In this document: positions 8,114-15,893 of the stretch, in pieces | Layout: each line of letters opens with the position of its first letter | Position numbering within the stretch: position 1 is the first letter of the stretch | Assembly: GCA_963709325.1 (NCBI GenBank) | Contig: CAVPVV010000003.1 | Coordinates: 2,108,001 to 2,172,000 of the forward strand | Length of the DNA: 64,000 nucleotides | Origin: VFZN01 sp963709325 | GTDB taxonomy: Bacteria > Acidobacteriota > Vicinamibacteria > Vicinamibacterales > UBA2999 | Direction of reading: 5' to 3' | The notes under the pieces: model-generated | What the model saw: the letters and a program-made list of their open reading frames with translations, nothing else | Told to the model about the DNA's origin: nothing | The model's database searches: none | Program-made: the position numbers and the translations under genes

Positions 8114-9466
8114 CTACACGGTGACGATGCCGAGCTTCGGATTGGTGCGCCAGCGGCCGCGCGTGAAGTCCGGGAAGTCTACCGTCCGCGCCCGCTTGGC
8201 GTTGGACTGGACGCTCAGCTCGACGACGGCACTGAGCGCGGCCGCGTCGTAGACGTTCATGTCGGTCGGCCTGCCTTCGCGCAGGCACTTGATCAGGCGG
8301 TAGTCCTCGATGAAATCCATGCCGCCGTGCCCCGCACCCTCGGCCATGCGTTCGATCTCCGCCCAGAGCGGGTGATCGAACTCGTCACGGACGGCCAGCG
8401 CGTCGAGCCACGTATGCGGCTTGCCGCGGCCTTCGATATAGAGCCGGTTCGGATAGCCCTGGTAGATGCCCCTGGTGCCTTGCACGACCTGAATGCGGCT
8501 GTAGGGACGCGGCAGGTTGGTGCAGTGCTGGACCAGGACCGTCTTGCCGAGCGCCGTCTTGATCAGGCTCGTGTTCACGTCGCCAAGGACGTAGTGTTCC
8601 TTCCGCTCGGGCGCGTCGGCCTCGTAGTGCTCGCGCGCCCAGTCGTAGAGGCCGCGCGACGGCCCGCTCATCGACACGAGGTAATCGAACCGATCGCCGC
8701 GGTTGACGTCGAGACAGTTGGCGATCGGACCGAGACCGTGCGTCGGGTAGGGGTTGCCATCGATCTTCGTCGACCAGGCGCGCCGCCACAGCCCCTCGTC
8801 CTTCTTCTCGAACTTGATCTGCCGCAGGTCGTGCAGATAGCCGCCCTCGGCGTGCAGGATCTCGCCGAGGAGTCCCTGGCGGACGATGTTGAAGACCATC
8901 ATCTCGGGACGGTCGTAGTTGCAGTTCTCCATCAGCACGCAGTGGCGCTGGTGCTTCTCGGCAGACTCGACGATGGCCCAGCAGTCGTCGAGCGTCATCG
9001 CGGCAGGCACTTCGGTGGCGGCGTGCTTGCCGCTCTTCATCGCTGCGAGCATCACCGGGACGTGCCATTCCCACGGCGTGGCCGTGAACACCAGATCGAG
9101 ATCTTCAGTCTCGCAGAGGCGCTCGAAGTCACGCGGACCCCCGGTGTAGGCGGTCGGCGCGGGGTGACCGGCGGCGGTAATCGCCTTGCTGGCCCAATCG
9201 GTGCGCTCGGCGCGGATGTCGCAGACCGCGGTGATCCGGCAATGGGGAATCTTGAGGAAGTTCTCGACGTGGCTGCCGCCCTGCAGTCCAACGCCGACCA
9301 TCCCGATGCGCACCAGGTCGATGGGCGGCGCGGTGTAAAAGCCTGCGCCACCTTGACTCGCCAGCGCGGCGTCGCCGCCCAGTCCTGCGGCGCCAGCCGC
9401 CACCGCGGCGGTACCGAGGCGAAGGAAGTCGCGCCGGTTCAAATCGTCGTCTGCAGGTCCTGCCAT
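8114..9466 (-). CDS. Tat-exported Gfo/Idh/MocA protein of the GH109 (alpha-N-acetylgalactosaminidase) type
   Basis: This 450-aa protein opens with a twin-arginine signal (NRRDFLRLGTAAVAAGAAG). An NAD-binding Rossmann fold follows (IGMVGVGLQGGSH). The central and C-terminal parts carry the segments I associate with GH109: LMENCNYDRPEMMVFNIVRQ, EGGYLHDLRQIKFE (about residue 205) and YPTHGLGPIANCLDVNRGD (about residue 237). GH109 enzymes hydrolyse terminal alpha-GalNAc through an NAD-dependent redox mechanism on a tightly bound cofactor. Plain dehydrogenases of the same superfamily lack the H-D-L-R/T-H-G-L-G-P combination. The gene heads an operon with symporter, nucleotidyltransferase and kinase. 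A role as a plain oxidoreductase cannot be excluded by eye. Confidence 0.8.
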   Translation of the reverse strand: MAGPADDDLNRRDFLRLGTAAVAAGAAGLGGDAALASQGGAGFYTAPPIDLVRIGMVGVGLQGGSHVENFLKIPHCRITAVCDIRAERTDWASKAITAAGHPAPTAYTGGPRDFERLCETEDLDLVFTATPWEWHVPVMLAAMKSGKHAATEVPAAMTLDDCWAIVESAEKHQRHCVLMENCNYDRPEMMVFNIVRQGLLGEILHAEGGYLHDLRQIKFEKKDEGLWRRAWSTKIDGNPYPTHGLGPIANCLDVNRGDRFDYLVSMSGPSRGLYDWAREHYEADAPERKEHYVLGDVNTSLIKTALGKTVLVQHCTNLPRPYSRIQVVQGTRGIYQGYPNRLYIEGRGKPHTWLDALAVRDEFDHPLWAEIERMAEGAGHGGMDFIEDYRLIKCLREGRPTDMNVYDAAALSAVVELSVQSNAKRARTVDFPDFTRGRWRTNPKLGIVTV

Positions 9467-9565
9467 TGACAGCCGGGGAGCGCAGGTATCGTCGCCGCGG
9501 GTGGCAGGGGTGTCAAGCGCCGAGCCGTTGGTCGAACCGGGCTGAACCTTGGTAGAGTCTCCCCC

Positions 9566-10810
9566 ATGGCCAAGCCTGCCTCGTCGTCGCGTCGCACGTT
9601 CCTCTCCACCGGCGCCGCCCTCGCGGCTGCGCATGTCTGGATTCCCCGGACCGTTCACGGCTATGGCGTCGACGAGGTGACCGCTCGGCTCGACACCCCC
9701 GCCGGCACCTCGAAGTGGGACCTCGACACGCCGGCGCTTTGCGTCGATCTCGATCGGCTGGAGCGCAACATCGCCACGATGCAGGCGGCGGTCAAGCGGT
9801 TCGGCATCGCGACCCGGCCGCACGCCAAGACCCACAAGAGCGCCGACATCGCGAAGATGCAGCTCGCCGCAGGCGCGGTCGGCATTTGCACCGCGAAGCT
9901 CGGCGAGGCCGAAGCGCTGATGGCGAAGGGCGTCGATCGCATCTGCATGACGACCGGCAACCTCTCGCCGCAGAAGATCCAGCGGGCCATGCAACTCCGC
10001 AAGCAGTCGGCGCAGTTCATCCAGGCGACCGACAATGAACAGAACGCGCGCGACCTGTCGGCGGCCGCGAAAGAAGCCGGCGTCACCGCCGACGTGGTCA
10101 TCGATGTCGCGGTCGGGACCCGCAGCGGGATCCCTCCGGGAGAGGATGCGGTGGCGCTGGCGAAACTGGTGGACAGGCTGCCGAACCTGAAATTGCGCGG
10201 GCTGCTGTCCTACGATGGCGGCGCGCAGCACATCACCGGGTTCTCCACCCGCAAGTCGAAGACGCTCGAGAACATCGCCCCGAACCTCCAGGTCCGCGAT
10301 GCGATGCACACGGCGGGCCTCAATACCGAGATCTTCAGCGGCGGCGGCACCGGCACCTACAACATCCAGCATCACGTGCCCGGCTTCACCGACGTGCAGG
10401 TCGGCAGCTACCTGTTCATGGACATGCAGTACCTCGCGATCGGCGGCGAGGACGGCGATGCGGTCTACAAGGACTTCGCATCATCGCTGACGGTGGTCGG
10501 GACGGTCGTCAACAACCGCTTCCCGGGCCGGATCACCACCGACGCCGGCGCGAAGGCATTGACGCTGAACGTTCCCCACGCGGGCGTCATCGGAGAACCA
10601 GGCGCGGACTACAACGCCGGCTCCGACGAGTTTGGTGTGATCACGTTCGGCAGCGGCGGGCCGGCGAAGTCGTGGAAGATCGGCGATCGGATCGAGATGA
10701 TCGTGCCGCACTGCGATCCGGTGGTGAACCTGTACGACGTGATGTACGGGATCCGGAACGACCGCGTCGACAAGATCATTCCGATCACCGCCCGCGGACG
10801 CTCGCAGTAG
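9566..10810 (+). CDS. Tat-exported D-threonine aldolase / D-serine dehydratase-like PLP enzyme
   Basis: This 414-aa protein has a Tat signal (SSRRTFLSTGAALAA). It is a fold-type III alanine-racemase-like barrel: DTPALCVDLDRLERNIATMQ and TRPHAKTHKSADIAKMQ, where the Lys of HAKTHK is the PLP lysine. The C-terminal beta domain ends with IEMIVPHCDPVVNLYDVMYG. Its P-H-C-D motif supplies the zinc-binding His and Cys of the D-serine dehydratase/D-threonine aldolase family. The reaction is retro-aldol cleavage or dehydration of D-hydroxy amino acids. An exported PLP enzyme is unusual, since the cofactor must be loaded before Tat transport. It is divergent from the GH109-like gene across about 100 bp that should hold both promoters. 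Confidence 0.85.
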   Translation: MAKPASSSRRTFLSTGAALAAAHVWIPRTVHGYGVDEVTARLDTPAGTSKWDLDTPALCVDLDRLERNIATMQAAVKRFGIATRPHAKTHKSADIAKMQLAAGAVGICTAKLGEAEALMAKGVDRICMTTGNLSPQKIQRAMQLRKQSAQFIQATDNEQNARDLSAAAKEAGVTADVVIDVAVGTRSGIPPGEDAVALAKLVDRLPNLKLRGLLSYDGGAQHITGFSTRKSKTLENIAPNLQVRDAMHTAGLNTEIFSGGGTGTYNIQHHVPGFTDVQVGSYLFMDMQYLAIGGEDGDAVYKDFASSLTVVGTVVNNRFPGRITTDAGAKALTLNVPHAGVIGEPGADYNAGSDEFGVITFGSGGPAKSWKIGDRIEMIVPHCDPVVNLYDVMYGIRNDRVDKIIPITARGRSQ

Positions 10811-10911
10811 GGCTTGGGGCCTGGCGGCTGATTGACCGAACCGGCCAGGATCGCGTGAACCTGGCGGGCCGGGGTACATGCCGGTCGAGACGCGACCGGT
10901 ACGATTCGGGC

Positions 10912-11367
10912 GTGAGCAAGAACCTCCGCTCCGGTCTCGTCGCCTTCCTGCTTTCGGCGGTCGCCGCGGGGTGCTCCGACACTCCCGCCACGCCAACCTC
11001 TCCGACCGGCGGATCGGGTTCGCTGGCGCTCACTGCCAGCCAGCTCTCCGGCGCCTGGACACTGCGATCCATCCAGGTCGCCGGCGAGCCGGCGGCGACA
11101 GTGCCGGGCGGCGCGCGCTACACGCTGTCCTTCAGCGACGGCCGCGTCTCGGTCCGGGCGGACTGCAACAGCTGCGGCGGCACCTATGTGCTCGACGGCA
11201 ATACCATCGCAGTCGGCCCGACGCTCGCATGCACTCGCGCCGCCTGCCCGACGATGGCGCTTGAAGCCGCCTACATGAAGGTGTTGAGCGGCGAGGCGAC
11301 CGCCGCGGCCTCGGACAACCTGCTGGTCCTCACCTCGCCGCGCGGCGCTCTCGCCTTCACTCGCTGA
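10912..11367 (+). CDS. META/HslJ-domain lipoprotein
   Basis: This 151-aa lipoprotein starts at a GTG and has the lipobox LLSAVAAGC. The mature part carries a META domain: LSGAWTLRSIQVAGEP, RYTLSFSDGRVSVRADCNSC, then CPTMALEAAYMKVLSG. The family includes HslJ and is found on its own in envelopes; its biochemical function is not established. Several Cys residues (DCNSCGG, ACTRAACP) may form disulfides. I chose the GTG start because it places the lipobox at the proper distance; upstream in-frame sequence is not signal-like. Confidence 0.75.
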   Translation: MSKNLRSGLVAFLLSAVAAGCSDTPATPTSPTGGSGSLALTASQLSGAWTLRSIQVAGEPAATVPGGARYTLSFSDGRVSVRADCNSCGGTYVLDGNTIAVGPTLACTRAACPTMALEAAYMKVLSGEATAAASDNLLVLTSPRGALAFTR

Positions 11368-11450
11368 ACGGTTTCGGCCGGCGCCCGCCGGCTGTGCTCC
11401 CGCACCGGACGACGTCCGGAAGTGAGCAAGCTGCTTGCATTAGTCCCGGC

Positions 11451-12422
11451 ATGCTCAGCGCCTTTGCCATTCCGATTTCCTGGGGCGAGCTCATCAAGCG
11501 GACGATCAAGGAAGCGAATGCCGACAATGTCCTCGGCCTCGCCGCACAGTTGGCTTACTACTTCCTCCTCGCCCTGGTGCCAGCCATCGTCTTCATCGTC
11601 GCGCTCACCAGCTTCTTCCCGGCGGATACGATCGAGCGCATGGGGCAGGCGATGGGCGGGTTCGTCCCCGCCAGCATGATGGACATCCTGCAGCAGCAGC
11701 TCGACAGCCTTCGCCGGCGTCAAGACGGAGGTCTGCTGAGCTTCGGCCTGCTGATGGCGGTGTGGAGCAGTTCCGCGGCGATGGTGGCCGTGACCGATGC
11801 GCTGAACCGCGCCTACGACATCGACGAGGCGCGGCCGTGGTGGAAGGTGCGGCTGACGGCGATCGGGTTGACGGTCGGGCTCGCGCTGTTCGTGGTCACC
11901 GCCTTCACCCTGGTCGTGGCCGGGCCGGAGCTGGCCGAGTCGATCGCGGCACGGGTTGGCCTCGGCGCGGCGTTCACGATGACCTGGAAGATCGTTCAAT
12001 GGCCGGTGGCGTTCGCGTTTGTCACGCTCGCCATCGGGCTCATCAATTACTACGGGCCAGACGCCGATCAGGACTGGGTGTGGATTACACCGGGCTCGGT
12101 CCTGGCGGCCATCCTCTGGCTGGTCGCCTCTCTCGCGTTCCGGTTCTACGTCACGAACTTCACCGATTACAACGCGACCTACGGATCGCTCGGCGGCGTG
12201 ATCATCCTGATGCTGTGGTTCTACATCTCGAGCCTGGCGATCCTGGTCGGCGCCGAGATGAACGCGGAGATCGAGCACGCCTCACCGTACGGCAAGGAAC
12301 CTGGCGAGAAGGTGCCCGGCGAGAAGAAGAAGATTGGCACGCGTGCGAAACGGGCCTGGGAGAAACGCCAGCACGAGCTCCCGCCCAGAGCCGGCGTGGG
12401 CGCGCGCCATCTCGTGAGTTGA
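11451..12422 (+). CDS. YihY/UPF0761 family inner-membrane protein
   Basis: This 323-aa protein has six predicted membrane helices and family motifs DNVLGLAAQLAYYFLLALVP, WSSSAAMVAVTDALNRAYDI, ARPWWKVRLTAIGLTVGLAL and TYGSLGGVIILMLWFYISS. It was formerly annotated as ribonuclease BN, which is incorrect for this family. True function is unknown, with a proposed transport role. The ATG at 11451 (MLSAFAIPISWGELIKRT) is preferred over the upstream in-frame ATG, because the conserved amphipathic start (W-x-x-x-x-x-R-x-x-x-E) comes directly after it. The tail (GEKVPGEKKKIGTRAKRAWE) is charged and cytosolic. Confidence 0.85.
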   Translation: MLSAFAIPISWGELIKRTIKEANADNVLGLAAQLAYYFLLALVPAIVFIVALTSFFPADTIERMGQAMGGFVPASMMDILQQQLDSLRRRQDGGLLSFGLLMAVWSSSAAMVAVTDALNRAYDIDEARPWWKVRLTAIGLTVGLALFVVTAFTLVVAGPELAESIAARVGLGAAFTMTWKIVQWPVAFAFVTLAIGLINYYGPDADQDWVWITPGSVLAAILWLVASLAFRFYVTNFTDYNATYGSLGGVIILMLWFYISSLAILVGAEMNAEIEHASPYGKEPGEKVPGEKKKIGTRAKRAWEKRQHELPPRAGVGARHLVS

Positions 12423-12472
12423 CGGCGAGGCGCGTTGCGTTGCCGCGACGGCTGGGGTAGCGTATCGCGGCC

Positions 12473-13279
12473 ATGAAGCCGGTTTCGCGGACTGCGTTCT
12501 ACTGCACCGGAGTTCGCGCCCTCGACGCGCAGCGGCCGCAGCCTGCCTGCGGCGATCAGTACGCCGGACGTTTCATGGACGAGGAGGCGTGGCGCGCCTT
12601 CGAACCGTTCCGGCACTTCACCGGCCCGAACGCCTCGAATGCGACGCGCCATCGCATCATCGACGACCTGCTGCGCGAGCGGCTGTCCGCCGATCGCGAG
12701 CGGCGCATCATCCTGATTGGCGCCGGTTTCGACTCGCGCGCGTTCCGGTTGACCGGCGGGCGCTGGCTCGAAGTGGACGAGCCGCAGGTGTTTGCGTGGA
12801 AGGAACCGCGGCTGCCGGCGGCCGAGAGTCCCCACCCACTCACCCGGCTGGCGGTGGACTTCGCCGCAGAGCGGCTCGCGGACCGCCTGGCGCCCTTTGC
12901 CGATCCGGATCCGGTCACTATCGTCATCGAAGGCGTGCTGTTCTATCTCGGTGAGGCGCGGATCCGGGAACTGCTTCGGACGCTGCGAACGATCTATCCG
13001 CACGGGGAGATCATCGGCGACGTGATGACGCTGGCGTTCTTCCGCGCCTTCGGCCAGCCGATTCACCGCCAGATCGTCGAGCTCGGCGCCACGTTCGAGC
13101 TGCCCGCCCGCGACCTCGCCGAGATTTTCGCCGCGGAAGGCTACACCCAGACCGGCCAGTACTCGACTACGCAACGCGCAGCGGAGCTGGGACTGCTGCC
13201 GTGGTACATGCGGCTCATGTTGCGGATCTCACGCAAGTTCGTGGACGGCTACGCGGTCCGCGTCTTCGAGCCGTCTTAG
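12473..13279 (+). CDS. SAM-dependent methyltransferase, leucine carboxyl methyltransferase/PpmP-like family
   Basis: This 268-aa protein begins with SRTAFYCTGVRALDAQRP. The SAM-binding loop is RRIILIGAGFDSRAFRL, followed by WLEVDEPQVFAWKEPRL and the acidic segment VTIVIEGVLFYLGEARIREL. This set (A-G-x-D-x-R-x-x-R and the E-G-x-x-x-Y-L motif) defines the LCM-like TIGR00027/PF04072 methyltransferases that O-methylate carboxylates, often in secondary metabolism. No signal peptide is present. The substrate is not known. It stands alone between the YihY gene and the creatininase homologue. Confidence 0.85.
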   Translation: MKPVSRTAFYCTGVRALDAQRPQPACGDQYAGRFMDEEAWRAFEPFRHFTGPNASNATRHRIIDDLLRERLSADRERRIILIGAGFDSRAFRLTGGRWLEVDEPQVFAWKEPRLPAAESPHPLTRLAVDFAAERLADRLAPFADPDPVTIVIEGVLFYLGEARIRELLRTLRTIYPHGEIIGDVMTLAFFRAFGQPIHRQIVELGATFELPARDLAEIFAAEGYTQTGQYSTTQRAAELGLLPWYMRLMLRISRKFVDGYAVRVFEPS

Positions 13280-13334
13280 CGTCACGATCGGCGACGCCAA
13301 TCGGGCCATACTGAGCGGCGTTCAGGAGGCCACC

Positions 13335-14297
13335 ATGCCGCTGCCGATTTCGCCCGCGTTGCGACGTCTCATCCACACTGCCGTCACGCTCCTGCTGTGC
13401 GCGGCCGGTCCGGCCGCAGCGTTCGCGCAGACCAGCGCGCCGGCCAACCCGCTGTGGCACGAACAGAAGGTCAAGAACTACCTGCCGCACATGACCTGGC
13501 CCGAGGTGCGGGACCTGCTGACGCGCAGCGACATGGTGATCATCCCGGTCGCCTCTCTCGAGGAACACGGGCACCAGGGCCCGATCGGTACGGACTTCCT
13601 CAACGGACTGGAGCGCGCCAAGCTGATCGCGCAGAAAACCGACGTGCTGGTCGCGCCGATTCTGTTCCCAGGCAACTCGCCGTATCACATGGCGTTTCCC
13701 GGGACCATCACCCTGCCGGCTGAAACCATTCAGCTCGTGTACTTCCAGGCGGTGCAGAGCCTGATCCGCCACGGCTTCAAGCGTTTCCTGCTGCTCAACA
13801 GCCATGGCGGCAACCAGGCGATCACCCAGTACGTCGTCGATCGCATCAACCAGGAAACGGCCGGCATCGCGGTGGAGCTCGGCGACGCGGCGGCGCCGTT
13901 CGCACCGAGATCCACGCGAAGCGAGCCGCGCGAGTTCGATCGACATGCCGGCGTCGGCGAGACGTCGAGCTCGCTCTACCTGACGCCCAACCTGGTGGAC
14001 ATGCGTGACGCCCGGACCGCGCCCCTGACGCTACCGCCGCACCTGCAGAAGATGTTGCCGGAGGTGGCGGCTGGGGATGCAACGGCATCGCGGGTGTTCC
14101 TGGCCGAAGCGCTGAAGGCCGCCGAGACCGGCAAGGGGACTTCAACCAAAGACATGACCGATACCGGGGTCTGGAGCGCACGGGACGTGAAGGCGGCCAC
14201 TGCCGATCGCGGACGCGAGGACACCGAAAGCTTCGTGAACGCGGCCGTCGCGTTCATCGAACGATGGAAGCAACTCCGGCCGCTCGGCGCGAAGTGA
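13335..14297 (+). CDS. exported creatininase-family metal amidohydrolase
   Basis: This 320-aa protein has a signal peptide ending near AGPAAAFAQ. The creatininase motifs are visible: VIIPVASLEEHGHQGPIGTD (metal-binding Glu and His), FPGTITLPAETIQLVYFQAV, and KRFLLLNSHGGNQAITQYVV (H-G-G-N). HAGVGETSSSLYLTP follows with another metal-ligand Glu. Family enzymes hydrolyse cyclic or linear amide bonds (creatinine, formamides, mycofactocin peptides) with a binuclear metal centre. An exported member with no pathway neighbours leaves the substrate open. A short heptamer array starts 6 bp after its stop codon. Confidence 0.85.
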   Translation: MPLPISPALRRLIHTAVTLLLCAAGPAAAFAQTSAPANPLWHEQKVKNYLPHMTWPEVRDLLTRSDMVIIPVASLEEHGHQGPIGTDFLNGLERAKLIAQKTDVLVAPILFPGNSPYHMAFPGTITLPAETIQLVYFQAVQSLIRHGFKRFLLLNSHGGNQAITQYVVDRINQETAGIAVELGDAAAPFAPRSTRSEPREFDRHAGVGETSSSLYLTPNLVDMRDARTAPLTLPPHLQKMLPEVAAGDATASRVFLAEALKAAETGKGTSTKDMTDTGVWSARDVKAATADRGREDTESFVNAAVAFIERWKQLRPLGAK

Positions 14298-14303
14298 GCG
14301 GCC

Positions 14304-14369
14304 GGAAGGCGGAAGGCACAAAGGCAGAAGGCAGAAGGCACAAGGCAGAAGGCAAAAGGCAGAAGGCAG
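14304..14369. repeat. AAGGCAG-type heptamer array
   Basis: About nine degenerate 7-bp units (GAAGGCG, AAGGCAC, AAAGGCAG, AAGGCAG) run directly behind the creatininase stop codon. The purine-rich strand is the coding strand. The sequence is the same family as at 4015, 22205, 40496 and 45315. Confidence 0.9.
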
Positions 14370-14400
14370 TTTGTCGCCCCGGAGCCTGGGCGAAGGCGGT

Positions 14401-15034
14401 TCAACGGGCGGGCGAAACCGGGCAGGCGGGCAGGAGCGCCCAGCGCTCGCGGGCTGCGCAGTAGCGCACGGTGAGTTCCTGCGAGGCGTCGGCGCTCACC
14501 GGGTTGATCATGCGCGGCAGCGTGGTCACCAGCACCAGGCTCGGCGGCGGGAGCGGTGGCGCGCAGGAGTCGGTCAGCCTCGTCTCGATGGCACGCAGCA
14601 GTCCGGCGGCCGCGTCCTTCGCGTCAGTGCCTGAAGAATCCAGCCAGGGTAGGTCGCCAATAAGGCTCTCGTGGTCGCTAACCACCCAGCGCCACGTGTA
14701 CATCACTCGCTTCTCTCCCGGCATCCAGGGCGACTCGACGCGCGCCAGCAGCGCGGAGAGAAGGTCACGAACCGAGGCCGGCGGCACTTCGCCAGCGTGC
14801 GCGCGAGCCGCGCAGGCATCGTGCACGAATGCGGCGCCGGTCGCGACGTTGTGGGCCCGCGTCACGGCGCACGACGCGCCGGCGCCAGACGCTCCCGATA
14901 CGATCAACCAACCCGTCGCCGGCGAGGGCAGATCGAGCCGGGGTGATGTGCCAGGCTCGGGGGGCGAGCGTAAACGCGGCGAGCACCGCGATCGCAGCCA
15001 GCGCGCCTGCCCGCCAATCCTCAGCGGTCGTCAT
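14401..15034 (-). pseudogene. membrane-anchored hypothetical protein with one frameshift
   Basis: The ATG at 15034 overlaps the EcsC stop (ATGA). The first frame gives MTTAEDWRAGALAAIAVLAA, a single membrane helix, then PRAWHIT. At a CCCC run near 14944-14950 the sense continues in another frame as PRLDLPSPATGWLIVSG, ASGAGASCAVTRAHNVATGA and TLPRMINPVSADASQELTVR. The joined protein would be about 210 aa. I do not recognise a family. The LIVSGASGAGASC segment resembles a glycine-rich loop but lacks the Lys of a P-loop. The frameshift at a homopolymer makes a sequence error plausible. It is co-transcribed with the EcsC gene. Confidence 0.5.
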
Positions 15035-15837
15035 GGCGCTGAAGGGCGTTCGTCCTGTCGCAGTCGATCGTACTCGGCCCGGATGAACTCGGGCGAGTAC
15101 GCTCGCTCCAGGCGGCGGACGATGAAGTGCCCGTGCGCCACCTGCTGAAAGTGGTTCATGAAAAGCGCGTTGATCGCCCCGCCCCCAGCCGCGCCGAGAA
15201 GCGGCACGGCCTGCGCCGCGACCTTCTCGGAGACAACGATGCCGAAACGGGCCGCAACCTGCGCGATCAACCTGACCAGCACCGGCGCCCCTTCCTGTAC
15301 CACTCCTTTCTCCGCGATGAACTTCGCCGCGTCCGCCAACGCCCGGCCCAGGGCCGCACGCACGAGGAAGTACGCCGACTCGCTCGCATCGTCTTCACTA
15401 GTCCGGCCGCCCAGCGCGAACACTTCGAGGCAGGCCATCCGGGACTCGAGCGACTCCAGTGTCTCGCCCTCGCTTCGTGCGATGTCGGCAATCGATCGCA
15501 GCATGAGCGTGGTGGATACCGGCAGTTCCACCGGCAACCCGGCGAGGCCGAATGTACCGCCGCCGGCTCCCGTTGCGACAACCGCCAACTTGTGGAAGAA
15601 GTCTGACCGCGGGCCGCCTGGCCGGTCGCCGAGCGTTTTCACCGCCGCCCTGAGCGCGGCTTCGAGCGATTTCTGGGTCGCGGCGGCGACGGCCTTGGAC
15701 CACGGCGCTGGCAGCAGATCCATGGCCTGCTCGACCGGCATCCCGATCAGTCCCGTGAGCCTGATCGCCAGCCCTGGCTGCTCGAGCAGGCTGGTGGCAC
15801 GGCTAAGCGCGTCGCGATCCTCCGGCGAGAGTGTCAC
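15031..15837 (-). CDS. EcsC-family protein
   Basis: This 268-aa protein shows the glycine-rich hydrophobic segments typical of the EcsC family: VVATGAGGGTFGLAGLPVEL, PVSTTLMLRSIADIARSEGE, and near the C-terminus QAVPLLGAAGGGAINALFMN followed by HFQQVAHGHFIVRRLER. EcsC was named for a gene next to an ABC transporter in Bacillus; its biochemical role is not known. Here it is coupled by a 4-bp overlap to a small membrane-anchored protein, not to a transporter. It probably associates with the membrane through the amphipathic glycine-rich hairpins. Confidence 0.85.
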   Translation of the reverse strand: MTLSPEDRDALSRATSLLEQPGLAIRLTGLIGMPVEQAMDLLPAPWSKAVAAATQKSLEAALRAAVKTLGDRPGGPRSDFFHKLAVVATGAGGGTFGLAGLPVELPVSTTLMLRSIADIARSEGETLESLESRMACLEVFALGGRTSEDDASESAYFLVRAALGRALADAAKFIAEKGVVQEGAPVLVRLIAQVAARFGIVVSEKVAAQAVPLLGAAGGGAINALFMNHFQQVAHGHFIVRRLERAYSPEFIRAEYDRLRQDERPSAP

Positions 15838-15893
15838 AGCTTCAGCATCCCAGATTCCGCCGCGCCTTCCGCAGGCCTGCGCCGCCGAGCGGC

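Noticed and set aside
5787..8288. An 833-codon open frame antisense-shifted over the symporter gene
   Set aside because: Only its end encodes the nucleotidyltransferase start; the rest is Arg/Gly/Pro-rich shadow of the symporter in a GC-rich genome.
7247..9469. A 740-codon open frame on the plus strand opposite the symporter and GH109 genes
   Set aside because: Composition is that of an antisense shadow and it has no recognisable domain or start signal.
11394..12422. Upstream ATG at 11394 for the YihY protein, and the old name ribonuclease BN
   Set aside because: The extra 19 residues are polar and not conserved-looking; the RNase BN label for this family is known to be wrong.
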